Source: Phytophthora colocasiae (taxonomy: Eukaryota; Oomycota; Peronosporomycetes; Peronosporales; Peronosporaceae). From it: DNA of 64,000 bases. Positions 30,366-40,347 of the stretch are shown in pieces (within the stretch, counting starts at the first letter, position 1; each line of letters begins with the position of its first letter). Both the position numbers and the translations under genes were made by a program. Location of the stretch: assembly GCA_018806915.1 (NCBI GenBank), contig JAGKQI010000015.1, positions 124,001-188,000 on the forward strand, read 5' to 3'. The notes under the pieces were generated by a model. It was not told where the DNA came from. It did not search any database and worked only from the letters and a program-made list of their open reading frames with translations.

Positions 30366-32147
30366 GTGCGACGTCCGGGAAACCAAGAGACTCTCCGACA
30401 ACGAAGTGATGTTGGCAATGGCGAGTCCAAGAGAAGTGAAATGCCGAAGATGGCGTTTCGAGACGATGAATTGATGCGGACGATGGAGCAGATGAGGAAC
30501 GAGGGCGATGAACGTGACGAGAGCAGGGCAACCATCTACGTAGCTACAGTACGACCTGCTATGACAACGAAGAAGTATCGACGGATACGGTTGGAAGACT
30601 TTTTAGAACTTGAGATCCCTGGTACGAACAAAAGCGATAACAGTTTGAGTGCGACGACTGGAGAGTCCGCAGACGCGATGATGACGAAGCAACTTCACGA
30701 ACGAGCAAACAATGAATGTGCACCACTCTCGGCGACAACGGAGAACGGGTCGAGTGCTGGAGAAGGCGCGGACGGCGTTGCTGAATGCGATACCGGTACG
30801 GATGGCGTCGGATCTGGGGAAGGCGGAATGGAACGCCGATGTATGGTCCCTGTGACTAGCGATGAAGTCTCTACTGGGGAAGGCGCAATAGCCCATGAAC
30901 TAGATGGTGAGGAACGAGCCGTGAAACGACGACGTGTGACTGCTGAGCGACGATCGCAACGACGAATCGCACGACGAGCAGCTCGACAGCGTAGACAGCA
31001 GAAATTGAGCGACCAACGAGAAGTTAAACAACGCAAAGATGATCGACGTGAACGGCTAATACAAGCACGACGGAATGAAGCTGACATAGCGTTACGGAAG
31101 CTGGTTGAACGACGACGAAGTCGAGAAGCGATCCCTGCGACGTCAGGAGGTTCCGAGAATGAAAGGACGATCTCCGTGAAACTAGTGAAAAAGATACGAG
31201 AACCTGTTACGGTGACGACCACAGGAACGAACGGTGTCGATACCGAAGATGTATACTCGGAAGATGGATTGCCTACGGCGAAAGTGAAGGTGAATCGTAT
31301 GTGGAAGGACGTTAAACTCGACAGTTGTGCGCAATATACGGTGGCCGGCACTGCATGGATGCAGTATGGTGACCGACTAGACGTTGAAAGCCCGGTGGAC
31401 TTTGTGGAAGGAATCGGTGGATTTCTACTGGACGTAGTTGGCGTGTGGCGTTTTCACTTGCGAACAGTGTTTGGTGAGACGATCTGCGTAGATGCATGCA
31501 TTGTCGATGGATGTGACGACGAGTTCTTGTTGGGAGTGGATTTCATGAAGCAACATGGCGCCAAAATGGACTTTGAACGCAACGAGCTTACATATCGGAA
31601 ACAAGAGCGGAGATTCATTATACCTTTTCGAACGGACGAAGTAGCGGGTAAAGGTGCAACTACGCGCATTGCAGCAGTTCGAATGACGAGGCGTACGCAG
31701 TTGACTGGAAACGCGGTGACACCAGTTGAAGTATCAGTTGCTGCTCCGGACGGTGAATTGGGTATGTTTGTACCAACGCGATGTGCGGGAGCTGTGATGT
31801 TGGCCTCGACGGTGACGCGAGCCGAGAACGGGAAAGCGATGGTGCCAATGATTAATGCAGCGCCGGGAAGAACGAAGTTACCCTCGAAGAAAGAACTCGG
31901 AGTCTGGATACCGATCGCCAATGATATGGAAATCCTGAGCATCAACGGAGAACTGGAGCGGGACAGAGTAAAGAACTGGCTGGATGGAATAAGCAGTCAA
32001 GAGCCCCTCAAAGACGAAGATAACGTGAGAATCGGGGTAGAAGACGATGACAGCCGTGAGTTGATCTTGAAGTTGTTACGAGCCTATAGAAATCTAGTGG
32101 AGACTACGGGTGCCACCTACGGCACTACCAGTAGAACATCACATTGA
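30366..32147 (+). CDS. gypsy-2 protease region
   Basis: About 590 residues. A long variable N-terminal part with a strongly basic stretch (RRSQRRIARRAARQRRQQK) is followed by a retropepsin-like fold: VKLDSCAQYTVAGTAWM with the presumed catalytic Asp, then LGVDFMKQHGAKMDF. The active-site triplet reads Asp-Ser-Cys instead of the usual Asp-Ser/Thr-Gly, which would be unusual for an active enzyme. The frame overlaps the start of the reverse transcriptase frame by 38 bases in a different phase. Confidence 0.75.
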   Translation: MRRPGNQETLRQRSDVGNGESKRSEMPKMAFRDDELMRTMEQMRNEGDERDESRATIYVATVRPAMTTKKYRRIRLEDFLELEIPGTNKSDNSLSATTGESADAMMTKQLHERANNECAPLSATTENGSSAGEGADGVAECDTGTDGVGSGEGGMERRCMVPVTSDEVSTGEGAIAHELDGEERAVKRRRVTAERRSQRRIARRAARQRRQQKLSDQREVKQRKDDRRERLIQARRNEADIALRKLVERRRSREAIPATSGGSENERTISVKLVKKIREPVTVTTTGTNGVDTEDVYSEDGLPTAKVKVNRMWKDVKLDSCAQYTVAGTAWMQYGDRLDVESPVDFVEGIGGFLLDVVGVWRFHLRTVFGETICVDACIVDGCDDEFLLGVDFMKQHGAKMDFERNELTYRKQERRFIIPFRTDEVAGKGATTRIAAVRMTRRTQLTGNAVTPVEVSVAAPDGELGMFVPTRCAGAVMLASTVTRAENGKAMVPMINAAPGRTKLPSKKELGVWIPIANDMEILSINGELERDRVKNWLDGISSQEPLKDEDNVRIGVEDDDSRELILKLLRAYRNLVETTGATYGTTSRTSH

Positions 32148-32952
32148 TACTGGAGATGCTGCACCAATTATGCTGAAGAGAAGACGGCAAGCCCATTCTG
32201 ACGACGCGATCATCGAGGAGAATGTAAAGAAGATGTTAGCGGCCGGAGTAATCGAGGAAGGGAACGGTGCTTGGGGCTTTCCTGTCGTGTTAGTACGTAA
32301 GAAGGATGGAGAAGTCAGATTTTGCGTTGATTACAGAGCATTGAACAAAATAACGCGGAAAGATGTCTATCCATTGCCACGAATTGACGAAACGTTGGAA
32401 GCGCTTGGTGGAGCATTGTTATTCTCGACACTTGACTTGAAAGCGGGCTACTGGCAGATTCTGATGGCACTACGAGATAAAGTCAAGACGGCTTTCATGA
32501 CGAAACAAGGGCTGTATCAATTTCTAAGGATGCCTTTTGGACTGATGAACGCACCATCCACGTTTCAACGAATGATGAATGGGGTACTGAGAGGTCTCAC
32601 TTGGTCGACTTGTCTGGTATACTTGGATGATATCGTGATCTATACGAAAGGAGGCATTGAACAGCACGTGATCGAGCTGGCTTGTGTGTTGGAGCGACTA
32701 TCTCAAGCGGGGTTGACCCTCAAGTTGAAGAAGTGCATGTTTGCCACTGAGTCGATGGAGTACTTGGGTCACGAATTGTCGAAAGAAGGCGTACGGCCAC
32801 TGGATCGATTGGTGACTGCTGTACGGGACTTCCCGAGACCGAACGACGCTGTTGAGGTGAAGAGGTTCGTGCATCTCGCAGGGTATTATAGAAAATTTGT
32901 GCCCGGATTCGGTACTTTGATGGAGCCGATGACGAAGTTGTTGCGGAGGTGA
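32110..32952 (+). CDS. gypsy-2 reverse transcriptase
   Basis: 280 residues with the expected Ty3/gypsy blocks: VEHHIDTGDAAPI at the start, WGFPVVLVRKKDGEVRFCVD, STLDLKAGYWQI, RMPFGLMNAPSTFQRMM and the catalytic YLDD box (CLVYLDDIVIYT). The thumb reads LKKCMFATESMEYLGHELS. It ends at a stop (32952) in the connection region; the following RNase H starts in another frame four bases earlier. The polymerase core itself is intact. Confidence 0.92.
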   Translation: MPPTALPVEHHIDTGDAAPIMLKRRRQAHSDDAIIEENVKKMLAAGVIEEGNGAWGFPVVLVRKKDGEVRFCVDYRALNKITRKDVYPLPRIDETLEALGGALLFSTLDLKAGYWQILMALRDKVKTAFMTKQGLYQFLRMPFGLMNAPSTFQRMMNGVLRGLTWSTCLVYLDDIVIYTKGGIEQHVIELACVLERLSQAGLTLKLKKCMFATESMEYLGHELSKEGVRPLDRLVTAVRDFPRPNDAVEVKRFVHLAGYYRKFVPGFGTLMEPMTKLLRR

Positions 32953-35648
32953 AATGGAAATGGGGTGCTTCGCAGGAAGAGGCGTTCCTGGCAGTGAAGA
33001 AAATATTGACGACGAAGCCGGTACTACGATACCCGGACTTTCGATTACCGTTTCGATTGAGCACGGATGCATCTACGATAGGACTAGGAGCGAGTCTAAT
33101 GCAGGACGGAGGGAAAGGATGGCAGCCTGTGGCTTATGCAAGCAAGGTGAACAACGAAGCTGAAGCTAAGTACGGCATTACCGAATTGGAATGTCTCGCT
33201 GTTGTGTGGGCCATCAAACTCTTCAGACCTTACCTGTACGAACGACGATTTGTAGTTGTGACAGATCACGCAGCGTTGAAATGGTTGATGACCAGTACGA
33301 ATCTCACGAGCAAATTGCACCGTTGGGCTTTGACTCTTCAAGAGTATGACTTTACCGTAGAATATCGACCGGGTAGTACCAATGTTGTTGCAGACGCGTT
33401 ATCTAGAGCCCCTGGAATATCGAAGACGTTAGCGGCAGCAGGACGGCGAAAGCGGAAGAAACGAAAGGCTGTGAACGACAAAACGAAGCTCACGGAAGTA
33501 ACCACGACGAACACAAGTGACGGACGCTGTATGACGACGACAGAGCAGATGCGAAGCGCTAAGACTGGAAAACGGCCGAAAGAGATGGCCAAGAAGCTGT
33601 TGTCGAAAAGTACGCACGCGAAGAAACCGTTGTCACGCAGTGAAGCATTGAAACAAACTCCTGATGAGACGACGGAAGTTCTACGGATGTACGACGATCA
33701 TGCGGTGTTAACGGAGACTAGGGAGAAACCAACCTGTGACCGAACGATGGGGAAAACATTGGGAACATTCTCCTCCAAGAACGCGTCAGCAGTGGAAGAG
33801 TCCAGCATAGGTCAGGAAGCAGACGTACCACAACACGTACTGAACGAGTCAACGATGCCAATGACGACGAACCGGGCGTCGATACGAGGACCAGATGCCA
33901 TAGCGACGATGACGCAGACGAACACGAACGGTATGCGATGGAGTGAACACGAACGAGCACGTGACGAACGTAGACGAAGACGTGAACAAGGCGACACCTT
34001 GCAACTGACTGATGAGGAAATCTGTGAGGCGCAAATGGAGAGTAAGCTGGTCCAACGATTAATCAAAGAAGGCGAGTACCGCGACATGAGAGTGACGACG
34101 CACTATGGTATGGCAGCAATTGAAACGATGAACGGTATCAGGGTGATACTGCCCGCAGTGTTGCGGCCGATTGTGTTCAAAGAATGCCACGATTCAATAT
34201 GGGCAGGGCACTTACGGACGACGCATACGCAAGCGAGAGTTTCTCAAGTGTATTGGTGGCCAAACTTGATGAAGGACGTGAAATGCTGGGTACGTGGATG
34301 CCAGGAATGCGGTAGTCGAAAAGCGAAGCCGAAGGAAATTGTACCTCCATTACGAAGTCTACGAGGAGGAGACGTTGGTGATCGCTGGGCCTTGGATGTA
34401 GCAGGACCATTGCCTGTTGGTGAGAATGGACAGCGGTATGTGATCGCAGCGCTGGAATACGTAACGAGATATGCAGTTGCGACGACGGTGGAGACGCACG
34501 AAGCAAACAAAATTGCAAACTTCTTGATGAGGGAGATAGTCTTGAAATTTGGACCTTTTCGAGAACTGTTGACTGACGGTGCTCCTGAATTGACTGGTAA
34601 AGTTATCGAAGAACTAGTGAGACTATTGCAAGCTCAACAGACGAATCCAGTGCCATATCGACCTCAAATGATTGGCCTTGTAGAACGATTCCATAGGACA
34701 TGGAAGGATTGCGTGGCAACCTACATGAGCGATGAACAACAATGCGACTGGGATAACTGGGTGGATTTTGCGGTCTACTCATACAACTCTGGGAAGCATT
34801 CAACAGTGGCGTTGTCGCCAAATGAATTGATGATGGGACGGAAATTGCGGACACCGAACGAGTTATTGCGAAAGACACATGTGACTGAAGCCGGTGACCT
34901 GTTAGAACATCATCGGAAGCTACTGAAGACGTTGAAGGCGAGCCACGAATGTGCGGAAGCGGCACGAGAGCGAGAACAAGCTCGTCAAGCGAAGTACTAT
35001 GACAGAAAGACGCGAACAGAACGAGAATTTGAACCAGGCGACAGAGTGTGGGTGTTTCGGCCTCCGAGAGGATCGATAGCGTCTAAATTTGTACACTCTT
35101 GGATTGGACCGGCTCGAGTGATTGAACCTGCTGGCTATGATAACTTACTGCTACGACGAGAAGATCAGGACGGAGGAGAGGAGCTGTTAATAGCTCACGT
35201 TTCGTTTCTGGTGCAGTACCATCACCCTGGACAAGTGCTACAGAACGTAGGTAGCGATATCATTGACGAATTGGCGGATGAAGGATCGCTTGAACGAGAA
35301 ACGAATACGACGACGGGCGGAACGGCTGATCGAGGAACGACGGCACAAGTTGCTACAGTCACGGCTGGACGAGTATCAAAACGAAAGGAACGAGCAATTC
35401 CAAGCACGGACGAACCGAACGAACAACGTGGAATGCTGGTGGAACTTCGGAGAAGACGGAGAAGAAATGCAGCCGGACAATACGTCCTTGAGGTGGAATT
35501 ACAACCCCTACGAGAACATGACGGACGACGGAATAGTCAGCGATCTGAACGGGATGACGGTACATTCTGGGTCTCTATGAGAGATTATGAACAGTTCTTT
35601 CAAGCCGCCAGAGTCGTGGAAGACTCTGTAGTAGGAGAAGGCGTGTAA
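32949..35648 (+). CDS. gypsy-2 RNase H and integrase
   Basis: 899 residues. RNase H: STDASTIGLGASLMQ, ELECLAVVWAI, VVTDHAALKWLM, then NVVADALSRAPG. A basic, Thr-rich spacer of about 200 residues follows. Integrase: H2C2 finger (CHDSIWAGHLRTTHTQARV ... CQECGSRK), core with D in WALDVAGPL, D in LLTDGAPELTG and E in GLVERFHRTW. The C-terminus has a GPY/F-like part (VHSWIGPARVIEPAGYD). No chromodomain is seen. The stop at 35648 falls just inside the 3' LTR, which starts at 35644. Confidence 0.92.
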   Translation: MKWKWGASQEEAFLAVKKILTTKPVLRYPDFRLPFRLSTDASTIGLGASLMQDGGKGWQPVAYASKVNNEAEAKYGITELECLAVVWAIKLFRPYLYERRFVVVTDHAALKWLMTSTNLTSKLHRWALTLQEYDFTVEYRPGSTNVVADALSRAPGISKTLAAAGRRKRKKRKAVNDKTKLTEVTTTNTSDGRCMTTTEQMRSAKTGKRPKEMAKKLLSKSTHAKKPLSRSEALKQTPDETTEVLRMYDDHAVLTETREKPTCDRTMGKTLGTFSSKNASAVEESSIGQEADVPQHVLNESTMPMTTNRASIRGPDAIATMTQTNTNGMRWSEHERARDERRRRREQGDTLQLTDEEICEAQMESKLVQRLIKEGEYRDMRVTTHYGMAAIETMNGIRVILPAVLRPIVFKECHDSIWAGHLRTTHTQARVSQVYWWPNLMKDVKCWVRGCQECGSRKAKPKEIVPPLRSLRGGDVGDRWALDVAGPLPVGENGQRYVIAALEYVTRYAVATTVETHEANKIANFLMREIVLKFGPFRELLTDGAPELTGKVIEELVRLLQAQQTNPVPYRPQMIGLVERFHRTWKDCVATYMSDEQQCDWDNWVDFAVYSYNSGKHSTVALSPNELMMGRKLRTPNELLRKTHVTEAGDLLEHHRKLLKTLKASHECAEAAREREQARQAKYYDRKTRTEREFEPGDRVWVFRPPRGSIASKFVHSWIGPARVIEPAGYDNLLLRREDQDGGEELLIAHVSFLVQYHHPGQVLQNVGSDIIDELADEGSLERETNTTTGGTADRGTTAQVATVTAGRVSKRKERAIPSTDEPNEQRGMLVELRRRRRRNAAGQYVLEVELQPLREHDGRRNSQRSERDDGTFWVSMRDYEQFFQAARVVEDSVVGEGV

Positions 35649-36725
35649 CAGGATGAGAATCGAACGCCTCAAGTTGAAGTTGACGATGGCGGAAGATCGC
35701 TGGATGATTGAAACGTCAGAGCAGGGATGAGTATGGCGAGGAAGATCGCTAACTAGCGAATGAACGACGTGAATGATGGCCGCATGAGATCTACCGGGTG
35801 GCGTATGACTGCACGGAGGAGATCGCAGTCGACGTTGAAACTGGCGTGTAGCCAACAGCCTTCGAACGAGTGGATGAACGCAGCAGTTTGAAATTCGCAA
35901 CGGAGAACGCCAGTACCGAATTTGCAGCGGGGAGCGAAGACGTCTCGAACTTGCAACGACAACGACAAGTGCCTTGGAAGTTGGACCGACGGCTTCATAA
36001 ACTTCGCACCGAGGAGCAAACGGCTGAAACGAACGAACGACTTAGCAAGCTGTGCGCTGGACAGCAGTGAACGAACGGGCGGACGAGTGGCCAACCGCAT
36101 ACTGGTGGGCAAGTGGCTGGAACGAACGAACGAACGAACGACTTTGGAAGTTGCGCGCTGGGAGGAAGGTAAACGAACGAAGGTACCTCGGGATCTGCGC
36201 TCTGAGAGGCCGGTGACCGACGGGAAAACGATAAGGTAGTTCGGGAATTTGTACTCCTAGGGCAGACGACTGAAGAACGGACGAACGAACGACGAACGTA
36301 GTGAGCGAGTAGAACGAGTGTACGACTGTAGCTTTGAACGACAACCGAGTGGAGGCTGATACGACTAAGCATTGGACGGAAGAACCCCTGGACGTGAAGT
36401 TGGCGACGGGCTATCGGGAACGGGTCATTAGCACTAGTAGCGCAGCGAGGAGCTCCAAAGACGGTCATTAGTGCCTGCGAAACGAGGAAATCGGCCAAGG
36501 TGAACGAACGATTGACGGACGAACGAACGAGTGAACGTAAAGGGTGAAAACTCTATTACATTTGAATACAAATAGGAACGAAGTTCCGGCGCAGGTGACT
36601 GAGCCAGCAGTGTGTTGTGTTGATTAAGAATTAGCCCCACGAACGAGGAACCCGGCGAGACAAACGCAGATAAGTACTGTCAGCCATACGATCCGCTAGC
36701 GAACAGGCGTATTGGGTTCGTCACA
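35644..36725 (+). repeat. 3' LTR of gypsy-2
   Basis: 1082 bp, same length as the 5' LTR and nearly identical. Preceded by a purine-rich tract (AGTAGGAGAAGGCG). Confidence 0.93.
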
Positions 36726-37208
36726 CCTTAGTCATGAATAGTATGCATGTATAGCTCAATACTAGCCTGTGACGAATTATATCGTTCTAGTAATTGTCTA
36801 TTGCCAGTGCAGTGAGCACTCGTCAGTAGGCTCCAAATGGATGGCCCAAGGGCCTATAACTCAGTTGATGTTGGACTCATCAAAAGATGTTGAGTGTGTG
36901 CTCGGCAGGACCGTAATGCGGCAGCTTCATCGCTTTGTTGAATCTACCTGTGTATGGCGTGAGTGCTCTCTTAACTTGACAAACTAGACGACACATCCAA
37001 GTTTTATCATTACTGTTGCACCAGGATACGCTCTTTGCTGTGCTACCGTGGTGAAACTCTACAAGTCATTATAGCTGATCACTCTGTGTGATCACCTGCA
37101 GGAGGCGCGTGAAAGGCAAAGTGGTTCCCCGCTTGCCAGACACACCCTTCTTCGATCACAATTAAAACTACCCTCTCCAGCAGACCACCGCCTCTGAAGC
37201 ATCCAGCC
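36726..37208. other. Interval upstream of the EEP-jacalin genes
   Basis: No supported gene; a plus-strand frame at 36769-36987 lacks any recognisable domain. A short inverted repeat (TGATCAC ... GTGATCA, about 37076-37094) and a pyrimidine-rich tract (CCCTCTCC at about 37170) lie in the presumed promoter of the gene starting at 37209. Confidence 0.35.
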
Positions 37209-38949
37209 ATGGCCGCAGCAAACACGTTCAGCGTCATGTGCTACAACGTGGCCGGACTGCCAGCAATCATCTCAAGTGGAAACCCATCAGTGTACAGTGT
37301 CGACATGGGCAAGCGCATCGGTGACTGGGACATTGTCAATGTGCAGGAAGATTTCAACTACCACGCCAAACTGTACTCAGAAAACAAGCACGAGCACCGC
37401 ACGCCTACAAGTGGCGGGGTGCCGTTCGGGAGTGGCCTCAACACGTTGTCGCACTTGCCATATTCTGGCATCACAAATCTTGCGCGCGTCAAGTGGAAAG
37501 AGTGCAGCAACGATGACAATGCCGACTGCATGACGCCGAAGGGCTTCACGCTCGTCGAAGTGCAGCTGGCCGATGGCGTTACAATTCACGTGTACAATGC
37601 CCACACGGATGCTGGTGTAAGTGATGCCGACCAGAAGGCTCGCGCTTCGAACCTGCAGCAACTGAGCGACTACATTAGCGCGAATTCCGCCGACAACGCT
37701 GTCATTGTCATGGGTGATACAAACACTCGATACACGCGTGAACGCGATACTATCCGCGAGTTCGTTGAAGGTCAAAAGCTTACAGACGCGTGGGTGCAGT
37801 TTGTTCGCAATGGTGTACCTCCTGAGAAGGGTGGACAAACATTGGGGTGTGAGAAGGACAAGATTACCAACGACTGCGAAGTCGTGGACAAGATCATGTA
37901 TCGGGGTAACAACTACATCACGTTGACACTGGACAAGTGGAACAATGATAACGCTGCGTTCCTGGGCAAAGATGGAACCCCACTATCGGACCACCCTCCA
38001 ATTTCGTCTATCTTCTCGTGGACTCTCAACCCCGATATCCAACTCAGCAACGCAGTCGGCGGTCCGTACGGTGCTCATTTCACTGATGTTGCACTTGCTG
38101 CAGCAAACCAAACGGTTAGCTCTGTTATAATTCGTGCTGGAGATCGTGTTGACGGTGTGGTGCTGGACATTTCATCACCCGCCGAAAGTACCGCTTGCTC
38201 ACACGGAGGTGCTGGAGGCAAACCAAACACTTTAGCACTCGAGTCTTCAGAGTACATCACATCAATGGAGGTACATTGGGGAAAGGAGAAGGGTAGAACT
38301 CGTATTTTTCTACCTCAAATTCACTACGAGTACATTGTAATGGTCGGTCTGTTGAGGAGGCAGCAAGACAAGCTCAAGCACAACGATGACTGCGCCGGAA
38401 GGATTTCAATTGAGTGGATTTCACGGCCGCGGTGGCGACGAGATCGATGCTTTAGGAGCCATATTCACGAAGGGGTCTTTCATTGGGAAAAGTCCGGACT
38501 TCAAGCAAAGTGATCTCGTTGGTGGACCTCATGGCAACGAGTTTACGGACATGAGCTTGCTCGCTGCTGGTGAAACGGTTGGCTCAGTCACAATACAAGC
38601 AGGGAAGCGTGTCGATGGTGTATCGATGGTGCTGTCCTCCCCCACAAAGGCTTCTTTGACTCACGGTGGCACGGGGGGCAAGGCAAACACACTAACGTTG
38701 GAGCCTGGCGAATACATTACGTCGATGGAAGCTCATTGGGGTAAGCACCGTGGTCGCACTCGCATTTTCTACCTCAAGTCACTACAAACACTGGGCGGTG
38801 GGTCGAGGGTGGTGGTAAAACTGAAGCAACTGCCATCATGACGGCACCGGAAGGTTACCAGATTGGTGGCTTCCACGGTCGTTCCGGAGAGGAAATCGAC
38901 TTGCTCGGCGTGATCTACGTGAAGGTGGCCTCCCCCATTCAGCAGTAGA
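37209..38949 (+). pseudogene. EEP-family phosphodiesterase/nuclease fused to two jacalin-like lectin domains, copy 1
   Basis: The first ~275 residues are an endonuclease/exonuclease/phosphatase domain: FSVMCYNVAGLP (Asn), NVQEDFNYH (Glu), YNAHTDAG (His), VIVMGDTNTRY (Asp, Asn) and LSDHPPISS (Asp-His). These are the metal and catalytic residues of DNase I-like and sphingomyelinase enzymes; the substrate cannot be told. Two beta-prism jacalin-like domains follow (SNAVGGPYGAHFTDVALAA; then VGGPHGNEFTDMSLLA), each with GEYITSMEAHWG-type blocks for sugar binding. Frameshifts near 38310 and 38785 break the lectin part. No signal peptide is visible from ATG 37209. Confidence 0.78.
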
Positions 38950-39240
38950 TACAATGTCTTAAAGACCTTTTGAGCCCAGTACATGTGCATGAACAAAATG
39001 GAATTAGTCTGCGACTAAAGTGTTGTTGAATCTGCTGTAGCTAACAAAGATGAATACGAGGTCAACTGTTGTGATCCCTATTGCTACGAGGATGATATCA
39101 TGCAACCGTGTGCAATGTGGTCGATGACACGGTGAGATCCACTCAGTCTGGTCTGGTGTTGCCTGCAAGGCCCCGCTTCGAACCACGATCATTCTTCAAT
39201 CTGCGTTCAAAGTCTCAAGTATCTGGCAAAACCCATCGCG

Positions 39241-40164
39241 ATGCTAAGGTCACTGGCGGAAAACACGTTCAGCGTCATGTGCTACAATGTAGCTGGCCTT
39301 CCGGAGATTCTGTCGAGTGGCAACCCGTCCGAGAACAGCGTCGAGATCGGCAAGCACATTAGCAACTGGGGCGTCGTGAATGTACAGGAGGATTTCAACT
39401 ACCACGCCTACATCTATTCGGAGAATACCCAACCGTACCGCACCGCCACCAGTGGTGGTATTCCGTTCGGAGATGGTCTCAATACACTCTCAAACTACCC
39501 GTTCAGCAACATTACGGACTTGACACGCACGAAATGGGAAGACTGCAGTACGTTCGACGGGGCTGACTGCCTCACGCCTAAGGGCTTTACGTTCCTCGAG
39601 ATTCAACTGGCTGACGGCGTCACTCTTGACCTCTACAACCTTCACACTGATGCTGGAGTAACCGCCGCGGATGAAGTGGCCCGAGCGGCGAATCTGGCTC
39701 AGCTCAGTGAGTACATCGCTGCCAATTCGGCTGACAACGCGGTGATCGTCATGGGCGATACGAACACGCGCTATACTCGTACGGACGACACCATAAAGGA
39801 ATTTGCCGAGGAACTTGGCCTGACGGATGGCTGGGTGGAGTACGTTCGCAACGGCGTATATCCGACAAAAGGAGCCGATGCAATTGTCTGCAATGCGAGC
39901 AATATGACAAACACGTGCGAGGTCGTAGACAAGATCTTGTTTCGTGGAAACAACTACATCAAGTTGACCCTTGATAAGTGGAACAACGAGAATGCTGCTT
40001 TCCTCGATGACAATGGAGCGATGCTGTCCGATCACCCACCGATTTCATCGACTTTCTCCTGGACGCTGAATGATGAATTCGCCTAAGCAACGCTGTTGGA
40101 GGCCCCCACGGCGATCAATTCACGGATGTTGCAGCAGCAGTAGGTGGACAAACTGTGAAGTCTG
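39241..40164 (+). pseudogene. EEP-jacalin gene copy 2, 5' part
   Basis: Tandem paralogue 290 bases after copy 1. The EEP domain is uninterrupted (281 residues) with FSVMCYNVAGLP, NVQEDFNYH, YNLHTDAG, VIVMGDTNTRY and LSDHPPISS, so all expected active-site positions are present. The frame ends at 40086, but the jacalin start (LSNAVGGPHGDQFTDVAA) runs on one frame over, up to QTVKS at 40163. There the DIRS-like element begins. The rest of the lectin domain is found at 50328-50663. No signal peptide is evident; the chosen start gives MLRSLAENTF. Confidence 0.78.
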
Positions 40165-40347
40165 GTAAGCATCCGGAGGATGCTTCGTTTCAGAGATCAA
40201 TCGATAAGAGTTTCACGTATAGTTAGGATCAGAACCCAAGACGACAGTAACGGACAGGACGTTGAGAGTCTGTAGGAGGCTCACTTTCCAGTTTTCTGCC
40301 TGCCGATAACGAGCCCAAGAGCCTCAAACCCCGTTGTTTCTCAACCC

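Larger units (their letters stand above)
26750..36725 (+). mobile_element. Complete Ty3/gypsy retrotransposon (gypsy-2), very recent
   Basis: Two LTRs of exactly 1082 bp enclose gag, protease, reverse transcriptase, RNase H and integrase in Ty3/gypsy order. I saw only two LTR differences (T/A near 26828 against 35722, and G/A near 27758 against 36652). A 4-bp CCTT repeat (26746-26749 and 36726-36729; ACCTT if one base is shared) is the likely target duplication. Polyprotein parts occupy different frames. Confidence 0.94.

Noticed and set aside
37358..39953. Minus-strand frames opposite the EEP domains
   Set aside because: Present only where the plus-strand EEP coding is conserved between copies; no domain of their own.
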